64,000 bases of DNA from Kaistia terrae (GCF_026344005.1 NZ_JAPKNH010000011.1:83858-147857); one strand, 5' to 3'; positions 8,475-22,354 are shown, counted from the stretch's first letter. Numbers and translations: made by a program. The notes: a model not told the origin generated them from the letters alone.

Positions 8475-8813
8475 CTACCTTCCCCGGCGCGGAATCTCCG
8501 TCGTGCCTTGCAGGACCGCGCCCTTTGAATTGCGGCAGAAGCAGCGGTCGCCCACCTGCTCCAGCCGGCCGGTCAGGCAGGTTCCCTGAAGCGTCCGGCA
8601 CTGGCTGCCGGTCATCGACCGGGCCTTTGGTGCGTTGGGCATCCGGACACTCGGCTGCGGCGCGGTGAACAACTTTGGCTGGGCAAACAGATTCGGCTGG
8701 TTGAAGAGGCCAGGCGTGTCGATTCGGGTACTCCCCTGCGCCATCGCCGACGTCAGGCTGATGAAAATCGCCAACACGCCGAAAAGCGCGCTCCACAAAA
8801 CGTGTCTCTGCAT
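8475..8813 (-). CDS. Small secreted protein of unknown function
   Basis: A 112-residue protein that I do not recognise. The start at 8813 has GGAGA about eight bases upstream and gives a clear signal peptide (VLWSALFGVLAIFISLTSAMAQG), so it should be exported to the periplasm. The mature part begins with a short repeat (LFNQPNLFAQPKLFTAPQP), then has four cysteines in CRTLQGTCLTG and RCFCRN that could form two disulfides. It converges on the ArsR-type regulator, with only 2 bases between the stops, and its start faces the fabA promoter region. Confidence 0.7.
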   Translation of the reverse strand: MQRHVLWSALFGVLAIFISLTSAMAQGSTRIDTPGLFNQPNLFAQPKLFTAPQPSVRMPNAPKARSMTGSQCRTLQGTCLTGRLEQVGDRCFCRNSKGAVLQGTTEIPRRGR

Positions 8814-9030
8814 CAGACGTCTCCGGGCAGCGCGGGTGTGTCGCGCGCAAACCATCTTATCAGGCCGGCCATCTCGCGACGATCCGACAAATCCGCCGGG
8901 CTTTCGGTCGCGGGGCGGCTATGTTAGGAAGGCCACGATCAGCGTCGGGGGTTTAGCGTCTCCACGCCAACAGCATCGTGCGCGCGTTCGGTATTCGAGC
9001 GCTGGCGCCCAACAGAGGTAGATTGACGGC

Positions 9031-9558
9031 ATGGCAGATCGCCCGTCGAGCTTCGACTATGAGGCTCTGCTCGCCTGCGGGCGGGGGGAATTGTTTGGCG
9101 AAGGCAATGCGCAACTGCCGCTGCCTCCCATGTTGATGTTCGACCGCATCACGTCGATCAGCGAAGAAGGCGGCGAATACGGCAAGGGCCATATTCGCGC
9201 CGAGCTCGACGTCAATCCGGATCTCTGGTTCTTCCAGTGCCATTTCCAGGGCGATCCGGTAATGCCGGGCTGCCTCGGCCTCGACGCCATGTGGCAGATG
9301 CTCGGCTTCTTCCTCGGCTGGAGCGGCTCCGAGGGTCGCGGTCGCGCGCTTTCGACCGGCGAAATCAAGTTCTCCGGCATGGTCGTGCCGAGCGTCAAGA
9401 AGGTCGAATACGGCGTCGATCTGAAGCGCGTTCTCCGCTCGCGACTGGTGCTTGGCATCGGCGACGGCTGGTTGAAGGCGGATGGCGTCACCATCTACCA
9501 GGCCAAGGACCTCCGCGTCGGCCTGTTCAAGGGCGAAGCGACACCGGCCGTCGGTTGA
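9031..9558 (+). CDS. fabA: 3-hydroxydecanoyl-[ACP] dehydratase/isomerase
   Basis: Dehydrates 3-hydroxydecanoyl-ACP and isomerises trans-2- to cis-3-decenoyl-ACP, the branch point of anaerobic-type unsaturated fatty acid synthesis. The 175-residue protein carries the active-site His in [13 protein letters not shown] (H71) and the catalytic Asp in CLGLDAMWQ (D85). It leads the operon fabA-fabB-fabI, with 69 and 26 bases between genes, an order common in Hyphomicrobiales. A neighbouring irr/fur gene, often found beside fabA in relatives, is not present here. Confidence 0.96.
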   Translation: MADRPSSFDYEALLACGRGELFGEGNAQLPLPPMLMFDRITSISEEGGEYGKGHIRAELDVNPDLWFFQCHFQGDPVMPGCLGLDAMWQMLGFFLGWSGSEGRGRALSTGEIKFSGMVVPSVKKVEYGVDLKRVLRSRLVLGIGDGWLKADGVTIYQAKDLRVGLFKGEATPAVG

Positions 9559-9627
9559 TGGCGGGGCCGGCTCCAGCGAGCCGGTCGGTCATCCCCGAAC
9601 GTTAGTATTCAGGAAGGACACCGAGCG

Positions 9628-10854
9628 ATGAAGCGGGTCGTAGTGACGGGGATGGGTATCGTCTCCTCCATCGGGAACAACACCCAGGAAGTGCTGGCAA
9701 GCCTCCGTGAGGCCAAGAGCGGCATTTCCTTCGCACGCGATTATGCCGAACACGGCTTCCGCAGCCAGGTCGCCGGTGCACCGACGCTGGATCCGACGGA
9801 ATATGTCGACCGCCGCGCCATGCGTTTCCATGGCGGCGGTACGGCGTGGAATCACGTCGCGATGGACCAGGCGATCCGTGACGCCGGCCTCGAGGAGAGC
9901 GAAATCTCCAACGAGCGGACCGGCATCATCATGGGTTCCGGCGGCCCGTCGACGCGCACCATCGTCGAATCGGCGCAGAAAGCCCTGGCTTCGGGCTCGT
10001 CCAAGAAGGTCGGCCCGCTTGCCGTGCCGAAGGCAATGTCTTCCTCGCCCTCGGCCACGCTCTCGACCTGGTTCAAGATCAAGGGCGTCAACTATTCGAT
10101 CTCCTCGGCCTGCGCGACGTCCAATCATTGCGTCGGCAACGCCTATGAGATGATCCAGTACGGCAAGCAGGACCGGATGTTCGCCGGCGGCTGCGAAGAG
10201 CTCGACTGGACGCTCTCCGTGCTGTTCGACGCCATGGGCGCTCTGTCGTCCAAGTACAACGACCGCCCCGCGGTCGCCTCGCGCGCCTATGACGCCAACC
10301 GGGACGGCTTCGTCATCTCCGGCGGCGCCGGCGTGCTGGTGCTGGAGGAGCTCGAGGTCGCCAAGGCACGCGGCGCCCGTATCTATGGCGAGATCGTCGG
10401 CTACGGCCTCTCCTCCGACGGCGCCGACATGGTCGCCCCGTCCGGCGAGGGCGCGGCGCGCTGCATGCGCCAGGCGATTTCGGCGGTGAACGGCAAGATC
10501 GACTACATCAACCCGCACGCCACTTCGACGCCGGTTGGCGATCTGAAGGAAATGGAAGCGATCCGCGAAGTGTTCGGCTCGGGCGACAATTGCCCGAAGA
10601 TCTCGGCGACCAAGTCGCTGACCGGCCATTCGCAGGGCGCCACGGGCGTGCACGAATCGATCTATAGCCTGCTGATGATGAACAACCACTTCATCGCGGA
10701 ATCGGCCAATATCGAGGAACTGGATCCGGCCTTCGCCGACATGCCGATCGTGCGCAAGCGCATCGACAACGCGAAGATCGATACCGTACTCTCCAATAGC
10801 TTCGGCTTCGGCGGCACAAACGCCTCGCTGGTCTTCCAGCGCTACGTCGCCTGA
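9628..10854 (+). CDS. fabB: Beta-ketoacyl-[ACP] synthase I
   Basis: Condensing enzyme that elongates cis-3-decenoyl-ACP, keeping the double bond made by FabA. The 408 residues include the nucleophile Cys in [11 protein letters not shown] (C162) and the two catalytic His motifs [11 protein letters not shown] and TGHSQGATG, plus the C-terminal [20 protein letters not shown] just upstream of the ATG supports the start. Partner of FabA in the same operon. Confidence 0.97.
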   Translation: MKRVVVTGMGIVSSIGNNTQEVLASLREAKSGISFARDYAEHGFRSQVAGAPTLDPTEYVDRRAMRFHGGGTAWNHVAMDQAIRDAGLEESEISNERTGIIMGSGGPSTRTIVESAQKALASGSSKKVGPLAVPKAMSSSPSATLSTWFKIKGVNYSISSACATSNHCVGNAYEMIQYGKQDRMFAGGCEELDWTLSVLFDAMGALSSKYNDRPAVASRAYDANRDGFVISGGAGVLVLEELEVAKARGARIYGEIVGYGLSSDGADMVAPSGEGAARCMRQAISAVNGKIDYINPHATSTPVGDLKEMEAIREVFGSGDNCPKISATKSLTGHSQGATGVHESIYSLLMMNNHFIAESANIEELDPAFADMPIVRKRIDNAKIDTVLSNSFGFGGTNASLVFQRYVA

Positions 10855-10880
10855 GACAAAACAAAAACAAGGACGATCGA

Positions 10881-11726
10881 ATGACGGCACCAATCAGCAA
10901 CCTGATGAGCGGCAAACGCGGGCTCATCATGGGTGTCGCCAACGATCATTCGATCGCCTGGGGCATTGCCAGGACACTGGCAGCGCACGGCGCCGAAATG
11001 GCCTTCACCTATCAGGGCGAAGCCTTCGGCCGTCGCGTGAAACCGCTGGCCGACAGCATCGGCGCCAAGCTGCTGCTGCCCTGCGATGTCGATGACGTAG
11101 CCTCCGTCGACAGCGTCTTCGCGACGCTGGAGAAGGAATGGGGTTCGATCGACTTCATCGTCCACGCGATCGGCTTCTCCGACAAGAACGAGCTGAAGGG
11201 TCGCTACGCCGACACGACGCGTGACAATTTCGTGAAGACGATGGTGATCTCGTGCTTCTCCTTCACGGAGATCGCCAAGCGCGCTGCAACGCTGATGACC
11301 AATGGCGGCTCGATCCTGACGCTGACCTATGGCGGCTCGACCCGCGTCATGCCGAACTACAACGTCATGGGCGTGGCCAAGGCCGCGCTGGAGTCCTCGG
11401 TGCGCTATCTCGCCATGGACTTTGGCGGCGACAACATCCGCGTCAACGCCATCTCGGCCGGCCCCGTCCGCACGCTTGCCGGCTCGGGCGTCGCCGATGC
11501 GCGCATCATGTACAACTACCAGAAGAAGAACGCGCCGCTCCGCCGCACCGTCTCGCTCGACGAAATCGGCGGCTCGGCCCTCTATCTGCTGTCGGAGCTG
11601 GGTGCTGGCGTCACAGGCGACGTGCACTTCGTCGATTCGGGCTACAACATCGTCTCGATGCCGCGCCTGGAAGAGCTGAAGGTCCACGAGGCGCACGCCG
11701 AAGCGATCAACCCGCAGGCCGACTGA
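10881..11726 (+). CDS. fabI: Enoyl-[ACP] reductase (NADH)
   Basis: Reduces trans-2-enoyl-ACP in the last step of each fatty acid elongation cycle; target class of triclosan-type inhibitors. The 281-residue SDR-fold protein has the nucleotide-binding GVANDHSIAWGIA (18-30) and the FabI active site Tyr-x6-Lys as YNVMGVAK (Y160, K167). It is the last gene of the fabA operon, followed by an intrinsic terminator. Many rhizobia have a second fabI elsewhere; this one is the fabAB-linked copy. Confidence 0.96.
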   Translation: MTAPISNLMSGKRGLIMGVANDHSIAWGIARTLAAHGAEMAFTYQGEAFGRRVKPLADSIGAKLLLPCDVDDVASVDSVFATLEKEWGSIDFIVHAIGFSDKNELKGRYADTTRDNFVKTMVISCFSFTEIAKRAATLMTNGGSILTLTYGGSTRVMPNYNVMGVAKAALESSVRYLAMDFGGDNIRVNAISAGPVRTLAGSGVADARIMYNYQKKNAPLRRTVSLDEIGGSALYLLSELGAGVTGDVHFVDSGYNIVSMPRLEELKVHEAHAEAINPQAD

Positions 11727-11750
11727 TCTTTTTCGCTGCCGCAGAATTTC

Positions 11751-11777
11751 AAAGGGCGCCCATGAGGCGCCCTTTTT
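11751..11777 (+). terminator. Intrinsic terminator of the fabA-fabB-fabI operon
   Basis: A perfect 10-bp stem AAAGGGCGCC/GGCGCCCTTT with a 5-base loop, followed by T's, 25 bases after the fabI stop. Confidence 0.85.
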
Positions 11778-11827
11778 CTATTTCAACGCGCTCGCTGTTC
11801 CGCCGCTTGCCGCAAGCCGCACGATCC

Positions 11828-11912
11828 TCATCCTGAGCGTCTGGCCCGTTCGTCGAAAAACTCGACCATCATCCTGAGGTGCCCGGTGCAGCCGGGCCTC
11901 GAAGGAGGGTCC
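11828..11912. repeat. REP-like family D unit
   Basis: TCATCCTGAGCGTCTGGCCCG followed by CATCCTGAGGTGCCCGGTGCAGCCGGGCCTCGAAGGAGGGTCC; hairpin CCCGG-TGCAG-CCGGG. Faces an inverted partner at 11989-12036. Confidence 0.75.
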
Positions 11913-11988
11913 AGACGGCTCCTGGCGCCGGTCCGGCCCCGGCAAGCGGCGGATGTGACGCTCACGTGGGGGAGTTCCTGAGTTTCGC

Positions 11989-12036
11989 TGGACCCTCCTT
12001 CGAGGCTTCGCTGACGCGAAGCACCTCAGGATGATG
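11989..12036. repeat. REP-like family D unit, inverted
   Basis: GGACCCTCCTTCGAGGCTTCGCTGACGCGAAGCACCTCAGGATGATG, the reverse orientation of the unit at 63889-63934 with only small differences. Confidence 0.75.
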
Positions 12037-12216
12037 AGGAGCAGGGAATGGTGGATGCAGATTCAGGCTCCGGCTGTAGATCGGCGCGAAGATGCTCCGG
12101 AGCGGCATGTGAAAAGCACGGCTCTGTCACGTGCGCCCCGGCCAAGCCGTGCTATCGTCGCGCAAACTCCCCTCCCCGCCGCCTGCGTGACGGGCGTCCT
12201 CAACGGTGATGCAAGA

Positions 12217-12735
12217 ATGTCCGGCAAGAAGCTGATCGATCCCACCTCGCTGCCCTACCGCCCCTGCGTCGGCGCGGTCGTGTTCAACAAGGAAGGCCTG
12301 GTCTGGATCGGCGAGCGCTCGCCCAATGCCGAACTGACGCCGGGCGATCCGGTCTGGCAGCTGCCGCAGGGCGGCATCGACAAGGGCGAGGATCCCCTGC
12401 CCGCCGCACGGCGCGAGCTGTACGAGGAGACGAGCATCCAGACGGTTTCGCTGCTGGCCGAGGCCGAGGGCTGGTTCGACTACGACCTGCCGCCAGAACT
12501 GGTCGGCATCGCCCTCAAGGGCAAGTATCGCGGCCAACGCCAGAAGTGGTTCGCCTTCCGCTTCGAGGGTGACGAGAGCGAGATCAACGTGCTGGAGCCG
12601 GGCGATGGCAGCGCCGAGGCCGAGTTCATCTCCTGGCGCTGGGAGCCGATCGAGCACCTGCCCTCGCTGATCGTGCCGTTCAAGCGCAAGGTCTACGAGC
12701 AGGTCGTCTCGGCCTTCCGCCATCTGGCGCCCTGA
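12217..12735 (+). CDS. rppH: RNA pyrophosphohydrolase (Nudix)
   Basis: Removes pyrophosphate from the 5' end of triphosphorylated transcripts, priming RNase E-dependent decay; also hydrolyses dinucleoside polyphosphates. The 172-residue protein opens with [16 protein letters not shown], and has the Nudix box from G52 to I74 ([23 protein letters not shown] pattern, catalytic E67, E70 and E71). The start at 12217 gives the family length; the frame is open upstream but enters repeat sequence. Confidence 0.94.
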   Translation: MSGKKLIDPTSLPYRPCVGAVVFNKEGLVWIGERSPNAELTPGDPVWQLPQGGIDKGEDPLPAARRELYEETSIQTVSLLAEAEGWFDYDLPPELVGIALKGKYRGQRQKWFAFRFEGDESEINVLEPGDGSAEAEFISWRWEPIEHLPSLIVPFKRKVYEQVVSAFRHLAP

Positions 12736-12872
12736 CGCCTACCGCCGGGCTCAGGCCCGCCGCGCGGCGCCACACCTTGGCCACGGACCTTAACAATTCA
12801 TAAGGCAGCCATTCAGTTTGAGTTCATCGGGCCGGGCCCATAAGGGGGGCATCAACCAAGAGGATGCCCCCG

Positions 12873-13226
12873 ATGAAGAAGATCCTTCTCGCAACGATCG
12901 CCCTGTCGATGCTCGCCACGCCGGCCGCCTTTGCGCAGCAGTATCGGGGCGACGGCGACCGCTACCAGGGCCGGGATCGCGATGGACGCGGCGGCTATGA
13001 GCAGCAGCATCGCAAGCCCGAGATGCGCAAGCAGCAGAAGAACCGTCGTCATTGGTCGAAGGGCCAGCGCGTGCCGTCGCAGTATCGCGGCGGTCGGGTC
13101 GACTATCACCGGCACAATCTGAAGGCGCCGCCGCGCGGCTATCAGTGGGTCGAGAATGACGGCCAGTACCTGATGATCGGCATCGCTACCGGCCTGATCG
13201 CCGCGATCGCGAACTCCGGCCGGTAA
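12873..13226 (+). CDS. RcnB-like periplasmic protein
   Basis: A 117-residue exported protein: signal peptide MKKILLATIALSMLATPAAFAQ, a central charged, Arg/Gln/Tyr-rich stretch, and a C-terminal RcnB domain (HWSKGQRVPSQY, then DYHRHNLKAPPRGYQWV and QYLMIGIATGLI). RcnB of E. coli helps hold nickel and cobalt balance; many alphaproteobacteria have several such proteins with unknown roles, so only family membership is claimed. AGGA eight bases upstream favours the ATG at 12873 over the one at 12864. No metal transporter lies nearby. Confidence 0.85.
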   Translation: MKKILLATIALSMLATPAAFAQQYRGDGDRYQGRDRDGRGGYEQQHRKPEMRKQQKNRRHWSKGQRVPSQYRGGRVDYHRHNLKAPPRGYQWVENDGQYLMIGIATGLIAAIANSGR

Positions 13227-13320
13227 AGTCTGGATCGGCGCTGCAACCCAGCGCCGCCTTTCACCTCTCTCCGTCGGGGGAGGGGAAGGGTTCCGGCCCA
13301 GCTAAGCCCAGCCGACCCAT

Positions 13321-13354
13321 AAAAAAACCCGCCATCACCGATGGCGGGTTTTTT
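13321..13354. terminator. Bidirectional intrinsic terminator
   Basis: A perfect stem AAAAAACCCGCCAT/ATGGCGGGTTTTTT with loop CACCG, between the convergent RcnB-like gene and atpC. The A and T tracts flank both sides, so it can end transcripts from either direction. A family A-like fragment (about 13261-13290) lies just before it. Confidence 0.9.
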
Positions 13355-13392
13355 CGTCGTGCGTTCACGCGGCTCGACGCCGCGTAAATAGA

Positions 13393-13797
13393 TTAGTGGC
13401 CGAGCGCTTCGCGGATGTCCTGAAGCTGCTGCAGCTTGGTCTGCGCCACAGTGCGTTCGGCGTCGTCGCGCGCGTCGGCGACGTCTTCCTCGGCATTGCG
13501 GATCTCGAGTGCGAAAGTCTCGGGATCGAGGCTTTCGGTCGGGATGGCCTGTTCGGCGAGGATGGTCAGACCGGCCCCGTTCACGTCGGCAAAGCCGCCG
13601 CGGACGAAGAACTTCTGAACACCGCCGCCGACTTGCGTGACGATAACGCAGCCCGGCTTGAGGGTCGCCATGAAGGGCGCATGGTCCTTGAGGACCGTGA
13701 AATCGCCTTCAGCACCCGGGACCACAACCGAGAGGACCTGCTCTGAAAGCAGGAGCCGCTCGGGTGAGACGAGTTCGAACGAGAACGGATCTGCCAT
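13393..13797 (-). CDS. atpC: ATP synthase F1 epsilon subunit
   Basis: Part of the F1 central stalk, linking the gamma subunit to the c-ring and modulating ATPase activity. The 134-residue protein has the N-terminal beta-sandwich (FSFELVSPERLLLSEQ, VPGAEGDFTVLKDHAPFMATLKPG) and a C-terminal helical part (EEDVADARDDAERTVAQ). Last gene of atpHAGDC, 26 bases after atpD. Confidence 0.96.
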   Translation of the reverse strand: MADPFSFELVSPERLLLSEQVLSVVVPGAEGDFTVLKDHAPFMATLKPGCVIVTQVGGGVQKFFVRGGFADVNGAGLTILAEQAIPTESLDPETFALEIRNAEEDVADARDDAERTVAQTKLQQLQDIREALGH

Positions 13798-13823
13798 GTT
13801 GGGCTCTTTCTCTCGTCAGACGA

Positions 13824-16167
<2,344 letters not shown>

Positions 16168-16232
16168 GAGCGTCCCTGTCGAGCGGAATGAAAGCCGGGC
16201 CGCTCAGGCGACCCAGCTTTGCAGACCTAGGT

Positions 16233-18322
<2,090 letters not shown>

Positions 18323-18535
18323 CTGATCCTCGCTCTGTGACGCGCCCCCACTTCCGGGTTGGTCCGGATGCTGCACGCAACGCCTTGAACGTATTGAAGA
18401 TTTTTTCAACGAGAACACGCCGCCAAAAACGACATTCCCCGAAGCCGCGCGTTCGTTAGCACAGCGTCCGGCGACTCGCAACACGGCCCGCGCTTTGAAT
18501 CGTCCAGAAGGACCCGCTGACGTGCGCGTCACCCG

Positions 18536-20764
18536 TCAAAGGAAGCTCTGCGGATCGATGTCGACCTGCACTCGCAGGCTGCCGCGGACTGCCGGCGCCT
18601 CGGCCAGCCAAGTGCGCAGAAACGCCTGCAAATCGACCGAACGGGGCGCCTGGACCAGCAGGCGAAAGCGGTGGCGGCCACGCAAAACCGCCAGCGGCGC
18701 TTCGGAAGGTCCGAGAACCATCACCGGCCCGCTTTCCGGCGCCGTCCGGCGCAGCGCCATCGCATAACCATAGGACGTCGCGCGGTCAGCGGCGGAGATG
18801 ATGATGCCGGCGAGCCGGCCGAACGGCGGCAGCACGGCGATTCGTCGCGATTCAATCTCGCGGGCATAGAAGGCCTCGCGATCCCCCGAGGCGATCGCCG
18901 CGATGACGGGATGCTCCGGCGCATAGGTTTGCAACAGCGCGCGGCTGTCGCCGCCGGCGCGACCGGCGCGGCCGGTCACCTGCGCCAGCAACTGAAACGT
19001 CCGTTCGGCGGCGCGCGGGTCACCATGGGCCAGCCCCAGATCGGCATCGACGACGCCGACCAGCGCCAGCAGCGGGAAATTGTGCCCCTTGGCGACGAGC
19101 TGCGTGCCGATGATGATGTCGGCGGCGCCGTTGCGGATGGCGTCGAACTCCTCGCGCATTTTCTTCACGCCGCCGAGCAGATCGCTCGACAGCACGATTC
19201 TTCGCGCATCCGGGAACCGTGTGGCCACCTCTTCCGCCACCCGCTCGACGCCCGGCCCGCAGGCGACGAGGCTGTCCTCGGCGTCGCAGACCGGACACTG
19301 GTCCGGCCGGCGCTCGTTATGGCCGCAATGATGGCAGACGAGTTGGCCGCGAAAACGGTGGTCGACCAGCCATGTCGAGCAATTCGGGCACTGGAAGCGA
19401 TGGCCGCAGCTGCGGCAGAGCGTCAGCGGGGCATAGCCGCGCCGGTTCAGGAACAGCAGCGCCTGGCCCTTGTTGGCGATCGTCTCCTCTATCGCCTTGA
19501 CCAGCGACGGCGCCAGGAACTGACCGCGCTCCGGCGTGTCGATGCGGAGATCGACCGGCGTGATCTCCGGCAGCTTGGCCGCCGCATAGCGCGCCGTCAG
19601 CAGGATGCGCCGATAGCGGCCCTGATCGGCATTGACCCGGCTTTCGATCGAGGGCGTCGCCGAGGCGAGCACCACCGGGAAGCCGCCGATATGGCCGCGC
19701 ACCACCGCCATGTCGCGGGCGTTGTAGATAACGCCCTCTTCCTGCTTGTAGGCCGTGTCGTGCTCTTCATCGACGACGACGAGGCCGAGCTTCTGGAACG
19801 GCAGGAACAGCGCCGAGCGCGCGCCGACCACGGCCTGCACCGCCCCGGTGGCGACGCCGCGCCAAACCCGTTCGCGCATACGCGGTGGCATTTCAGAGTG
19901 CCATTCGGCCGGACGATGGCCGAAGCGGCGAGCGAATCGGTCGAGGAAATCGACGGTCAGCGCAATTTCCGGCAGCAGCACCAGCGCCTGCTTGCCCATG
20001 CGCAGCGTTTCGGCCAGTGCCTCGAAATAAACCTCCGTCTTGCCGGAGCCGGTGACGCCGTCGATCAGGGTTACGGAGAAAGTTTCCTCGTCGACGCTGG
20101 CGCGCAGAAGTTTTGCCGCGTCGTCCTGGCCGGGATCGAAGGTCGGGCGGGCAAAATCGGGCTCTGGCGGCAGGGTCAGAGGCGGCGGCGGCAGCGGGAC
20201 CGCCTCCAGCGCACCCTGCTCCAACAGGCCGTTGACGACGCTGGACGAAACGGCGGCGAAGGCGGCGACCGCGCTTTTCGGCATCGGCTCGCCACCGGCC
20301 AAGGCATCGAGCACGCGCTGGCGCGAAGGCGTGACGCGGTCCGGCGTCTTGCCGGTGACGCGCAGCGCCGCCACGGCGCGCTCGGGTTCCAGCGCGTCGG
20401 GTGCGCGAAGCACCATGCGCAGCACCATGCCGCGCTGGCTCAGCGTGTAATTCGCCACCCAGTCGACGAAGCGGCGCAAGCTCGGATCGATCGGCGGCGA
20501 ATCATAGTGATGCAGCACGGCACGCAGCCGATTGTGACCGACGGAGGGATCGACGGGATCGTCCCAGACGGCGCCGATCATCTCGCGGGGCCCGAGCGGC
20601 ACGCGCACGATATCGCCCGGCGCCAGCTCCATGCCGGCCGGAACCTTGTAGGTGTAGGGTCCGTCGACGGCGAGGGGCAGCAGGACCGAAACGGTTCGAC
20701 CCAGATGCGCCGGCGTCCCCAGATCCAGAGTCAGGTCCAGTGGCAAGTCCAATGGGGGGTCCAA
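18536..20764 (-). CDS. priA: Primosomal replication protein N' (PriA helicase)
   Basis: Restarts stalled replication forks by unwinding DNA and assembling the primosome. The 742-residue protein has the PriA 3' DNA-binding domain (VSVLLPLAVDGPYTYKVPAG), P-loop GVTGSGKTEVY, the DEEH box, a zinc region with eight cysteines (CRSCGHRFQCPNC and CHHCGHNERRPDQCPVC) and a C-terminal helicase domain. There is no ATG or GTG between an in-frame TAG just upstream and the conserved GMEL; translation must begin at one of several TTG or CTG codons, the first at 20764, in a DLPLDLTLDL stretch. Lies 213 bases before atpH, a neighbourhood seen in other alphaproteobacteria. Confidence 0.92.
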   Translation of the reverse strand: MDPPLDLPLDLTLDLGTPAHLGRTVSVLLPLAVDGPYTYKVPAGMELAPGDIVRVPLGPREMIGAVWDDPVDPSVGHNRLRAVLHHYDSPPIDPSLRRFVDWVANYTLSQRGMVLRMVLRAPDALEPERAVAALRVTGKTPDRVTPSRQRVLDALAGGEPMPKSAVAAFAAVSSSVVNGLLEQGALEAVPLPPPPLTLPPEPDFARPTFDPGQDDAAKLLRASVDEETFSVTLIDGVTGSGKTEVYFEALAETLRMGKQALVLLPEIALTVDFLDRFARRFGHRPAEWHSEMPPRMRERVWRGVATGAVQAVVGARSALFLPFQKLGLVVVDEEHDTAYKQEEGVIYNARDMAVVRGHIGGFPVVLASATPSIESRVNADQGRYRRILLTARYAAAKLPEITPVDLRIDTPERGQFLAPSLVKAIEETIANKGQALLFLNRRGYAPLTLCRSCGHRFQCPNCSTWLVDHRFRGQLVCHHCGHNERRPDQCPVCDAEDSLVACGPGVERVAEEVATRFPDARRIVLSSDLLGGVKKMREEFDAIRNGAADIIIGTQLVAKGHNFPLLALVGVVDADLGLAHGDPRAAERTFQLLAQVTGRAGRAGGDSRALLQTYAPEHPVIAAIASGDREAFYAREIESRRIAVLPPFGRLAGIIISAADRATSYGYAMALRRTAPESGPVMVLGPSEAPLAVLRGRHRFRLLVQAPRSVDLQAFLRTWLAEAPAVRGSLRVQVDIDPQSFL

Positions 20765-20899
20765 AAACGGGATCCAAACCGGGATCCGGGTGGCAAAGCC
20801 TTGTGTCGGACCCTATACGAATCTAGGGACCGGCGAAGCGGCCGACGATGCCGCCATCGACGGCCAAAGAAAAGCCTTCTCTCCGCGAGACCGACGATC

Positions 20900-21196
20900 A
20901 TGATCCTCGAACACGCTTTGCTTATCGTGAAGCCCGGCCAATTCGTCGCTTTCGAGACGGCGATGGCACAGGCTGCTCCGCTCATCGCCGCCAGCCCCGG
21001 CTTCCGCGGGCTCGAAGTGCGGCCCTCGATCGAAAAGCCCGGCACCTATCTGTTGCTGGTGCGCTGGGAGCAGCTGACCGACCACGACCCCGACTTCCGC
21101 GCCTCGGACCGCTACCAACGCTGGAAGGCGCTGCTGCATGATTTTTATGAGCCGTTTCCGATCGTGACGCATTTTTCCGAGCCGCTGCTGCTGTAG
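20900..21196 (+). CDS. Antibiotic biosynthesis monooxygenase-like protein
   Basis: A 98-residue protein of the ABM dimeric alpha/beta-barrel fold: HALLIVKPGQFVAFETAMAQAAPLIAASPGFRGLEVRPSIEKPGTYLLLVRWE then DHDPDFRASDRYQRWKALLHDFYEPFP. Such proteins act as small cofactor-free oxygenases or haem-degrading enzymes, or have no known activity; the haem-ligand pattern of IsdG types is not evident, so only the fold is called. It starts at 20900 with no strong Shine-Dalgarno (CGAGACCGACG upstream). It is divergent from priA. Confidence 0.85.
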   Translation: MILEHALLIVKPGQFVAFETAMAQAAPLIAASPGFRGLEVRPSIEKPGTYLLLVRWEQLTDHDPDFRASDRYQRWKALLHDFYEPFPIVTHFSEPLLL

Positions 21197-21228
21197 GGGG
21201 GATTGCACGGCTGCAGAAGCAAGCAAGG

Positions 21229-21336
21229 CCCTCACCCAACCCTCTCCCCGTCGGGGCGAGGGCTTTTTGGCCAGCGCTCGACGCCCGGCGTGAGCGCCCC
21301 CTCGCCCGCTTGCGGGAGAGGGCTGGGGTGAGGGTC
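21229..21336. repeat. REP-like family C, paired unit
   Basis: CCCTCACCCAACCCTCTCCCC...GGGGCGAGGGC, then CCCTCGCCCGCTTGCGGGAGAGGGCTGGGGTGAGGG, two facing hairpins. Same family at 22355-22480 and 27282-27409. It fills the space between the ABM gene and xerC. Confidence 0.75.
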
Positions 21337-21382
21337 TTGCTCCCTTAACCCGACATCAACCAAGATATCGTCGAATGGCGCC

Positions 21383-22336
21383 ATGTCCGCGCCCCTCGTC
21401 ATTGCCGCCCGCGACACGCTCGAACAGATCGACGCGTGGGGCGAACATTTGCGCGGCGAGCGGCGGCTATCGCCCAAAACGCTCGAAGCGTATTCGCGCG
21501 ATCTCGAACAATTCCTGTCGTTCCTGACCGGCCATATCGGCAATCCGCCTACCATCGCCGATTTCGCAGCGATCCGGACGGCGGACCTGCGCGGCTTCAT
21601 GGCGACGCGGCGCTCGTCCGGCGCCGGAGCGCGAACTTTGGCGCGCGGTCTGGCAGGTATCCGCTCGTTCATCGGCTACCTGGAGCGCGAGGGCCATGCC
21701 AACGGCGCCGCCTTCCGCGCCATGCGCTCGCCGCGCCAGCCAAAGACCCTGCCCCGCCCGCTCACCGCCCCGTTGGCCCGACGCGTCGTAGAGATGGACG
21801 AACAACTCGACGAAGAGCCCTGGGTGGCGGCGCGAAATGCCGCCGTGCTGGCGCTCTGCTATGGCTCGGGACTGCGCATTTCCGAAGCGCTCGGTATTCG
21901 CCGCGTCGACGCACCGCTCGATCCCTCGGCGACCCTGCGCGTTACCGGCAAGGGCGGCAAGATCCGCCTGGTGCCGGTGCTGCCGGTCGTGGCCGAGGCG
22001 GTGGGAGAGTATCTGCGCCTGTCGCCGTCGCAATCGAAGCCGGACGGGCCGCTGTTTCTCGGCGTGCGCGGCGGACCGCTCAAGGCACGCATCATCCAGT
22101 TGGCGATGGCCAAGCTGCGCGGCGCGCTGGGGCTTTCGGACAGCGCCACGCCGCATGCGCTGCGCCATTCGTTTGCGACGCATCTGCTGGCCAATGGCGG
22201 CGATTTGCGCGCCATCCAGGAGCTGCTCGGCCACGCCAGCCTGTCGACGACGCAGGTCTATACCGCCGTCGACACGGAGCGCCTTCTCGCCGTCTTCGAG
22301 ATGGCGCATCCCCGCGGCAGCAACCGACCGGGCTGA
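21383..22336 (+). CDS. xerC: Tyrosine recombinase XerC
   Basis: Site-specific recombinase that, with XerD, resolves chromosome dimers at dif. The 317-residue protein has an N-terminal SAM-like core-binding domain (about 10-100) and a catalytic domain with all six active-site residues: R165 (GSGLRISEAL), K190 (TGKGGK), H258 and R261 (HALRH), H284 (LLGHAS) and Y293 (TQVYT). The context (next to priA in a core region, no mobile-element features) supports a housekeeping XerC rather than a phage integrase. Confidence 0.93.
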   Translation: MSAPLVIAARDTLEQIDAWGEHLRGERRLSPKTLEAYSRDLEQFLSFLTGHIGNPPTIADFAAIRTADLRGFMATRRSSGAGARTLARGLAGIRSFIGYLEREGHANGAAFRAMRSPRQPKTLPRPLTAPLARRVVEMDEQLDEEPWVAARNAAVLALCYGSGLRISEALGIRRVDAPLDPSATLRVTGKGGKIRLVPVLPVVAEAVGEYLRLSPSQSKPDGPLFLGVRGGPLKARIIQLAMAKLRGALGLSDSATPHALRHSFATHLLANGGDLRAIQELLGHASLSTTQVYTAVDTERLLAVFEMAHPRGSNRPG

Positions 22337-22354
22337 GGCCCGCGATAAAGCCAG

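Larger units (their letters stand above)
11727..12216. other. Gap between fabI and rppH
   Basis: Holds the fabI terminator, two units of repeat family D (11828-11912 and 11989-12036) and about 180 bases before rppH in which I see no gene. A frame in phase with rppH stays open upstream to 12031 but starts inside the repeat, so it is not read as coding. Confidence 0.7.

Noticed and set aside
21383..22336. Tyrosine recombinase as the integrase of a mobile element
   Set aside because: No tRNA, direct repeats, excisionase or phage genes nearby; sequence and context fit housekeeping XerC.
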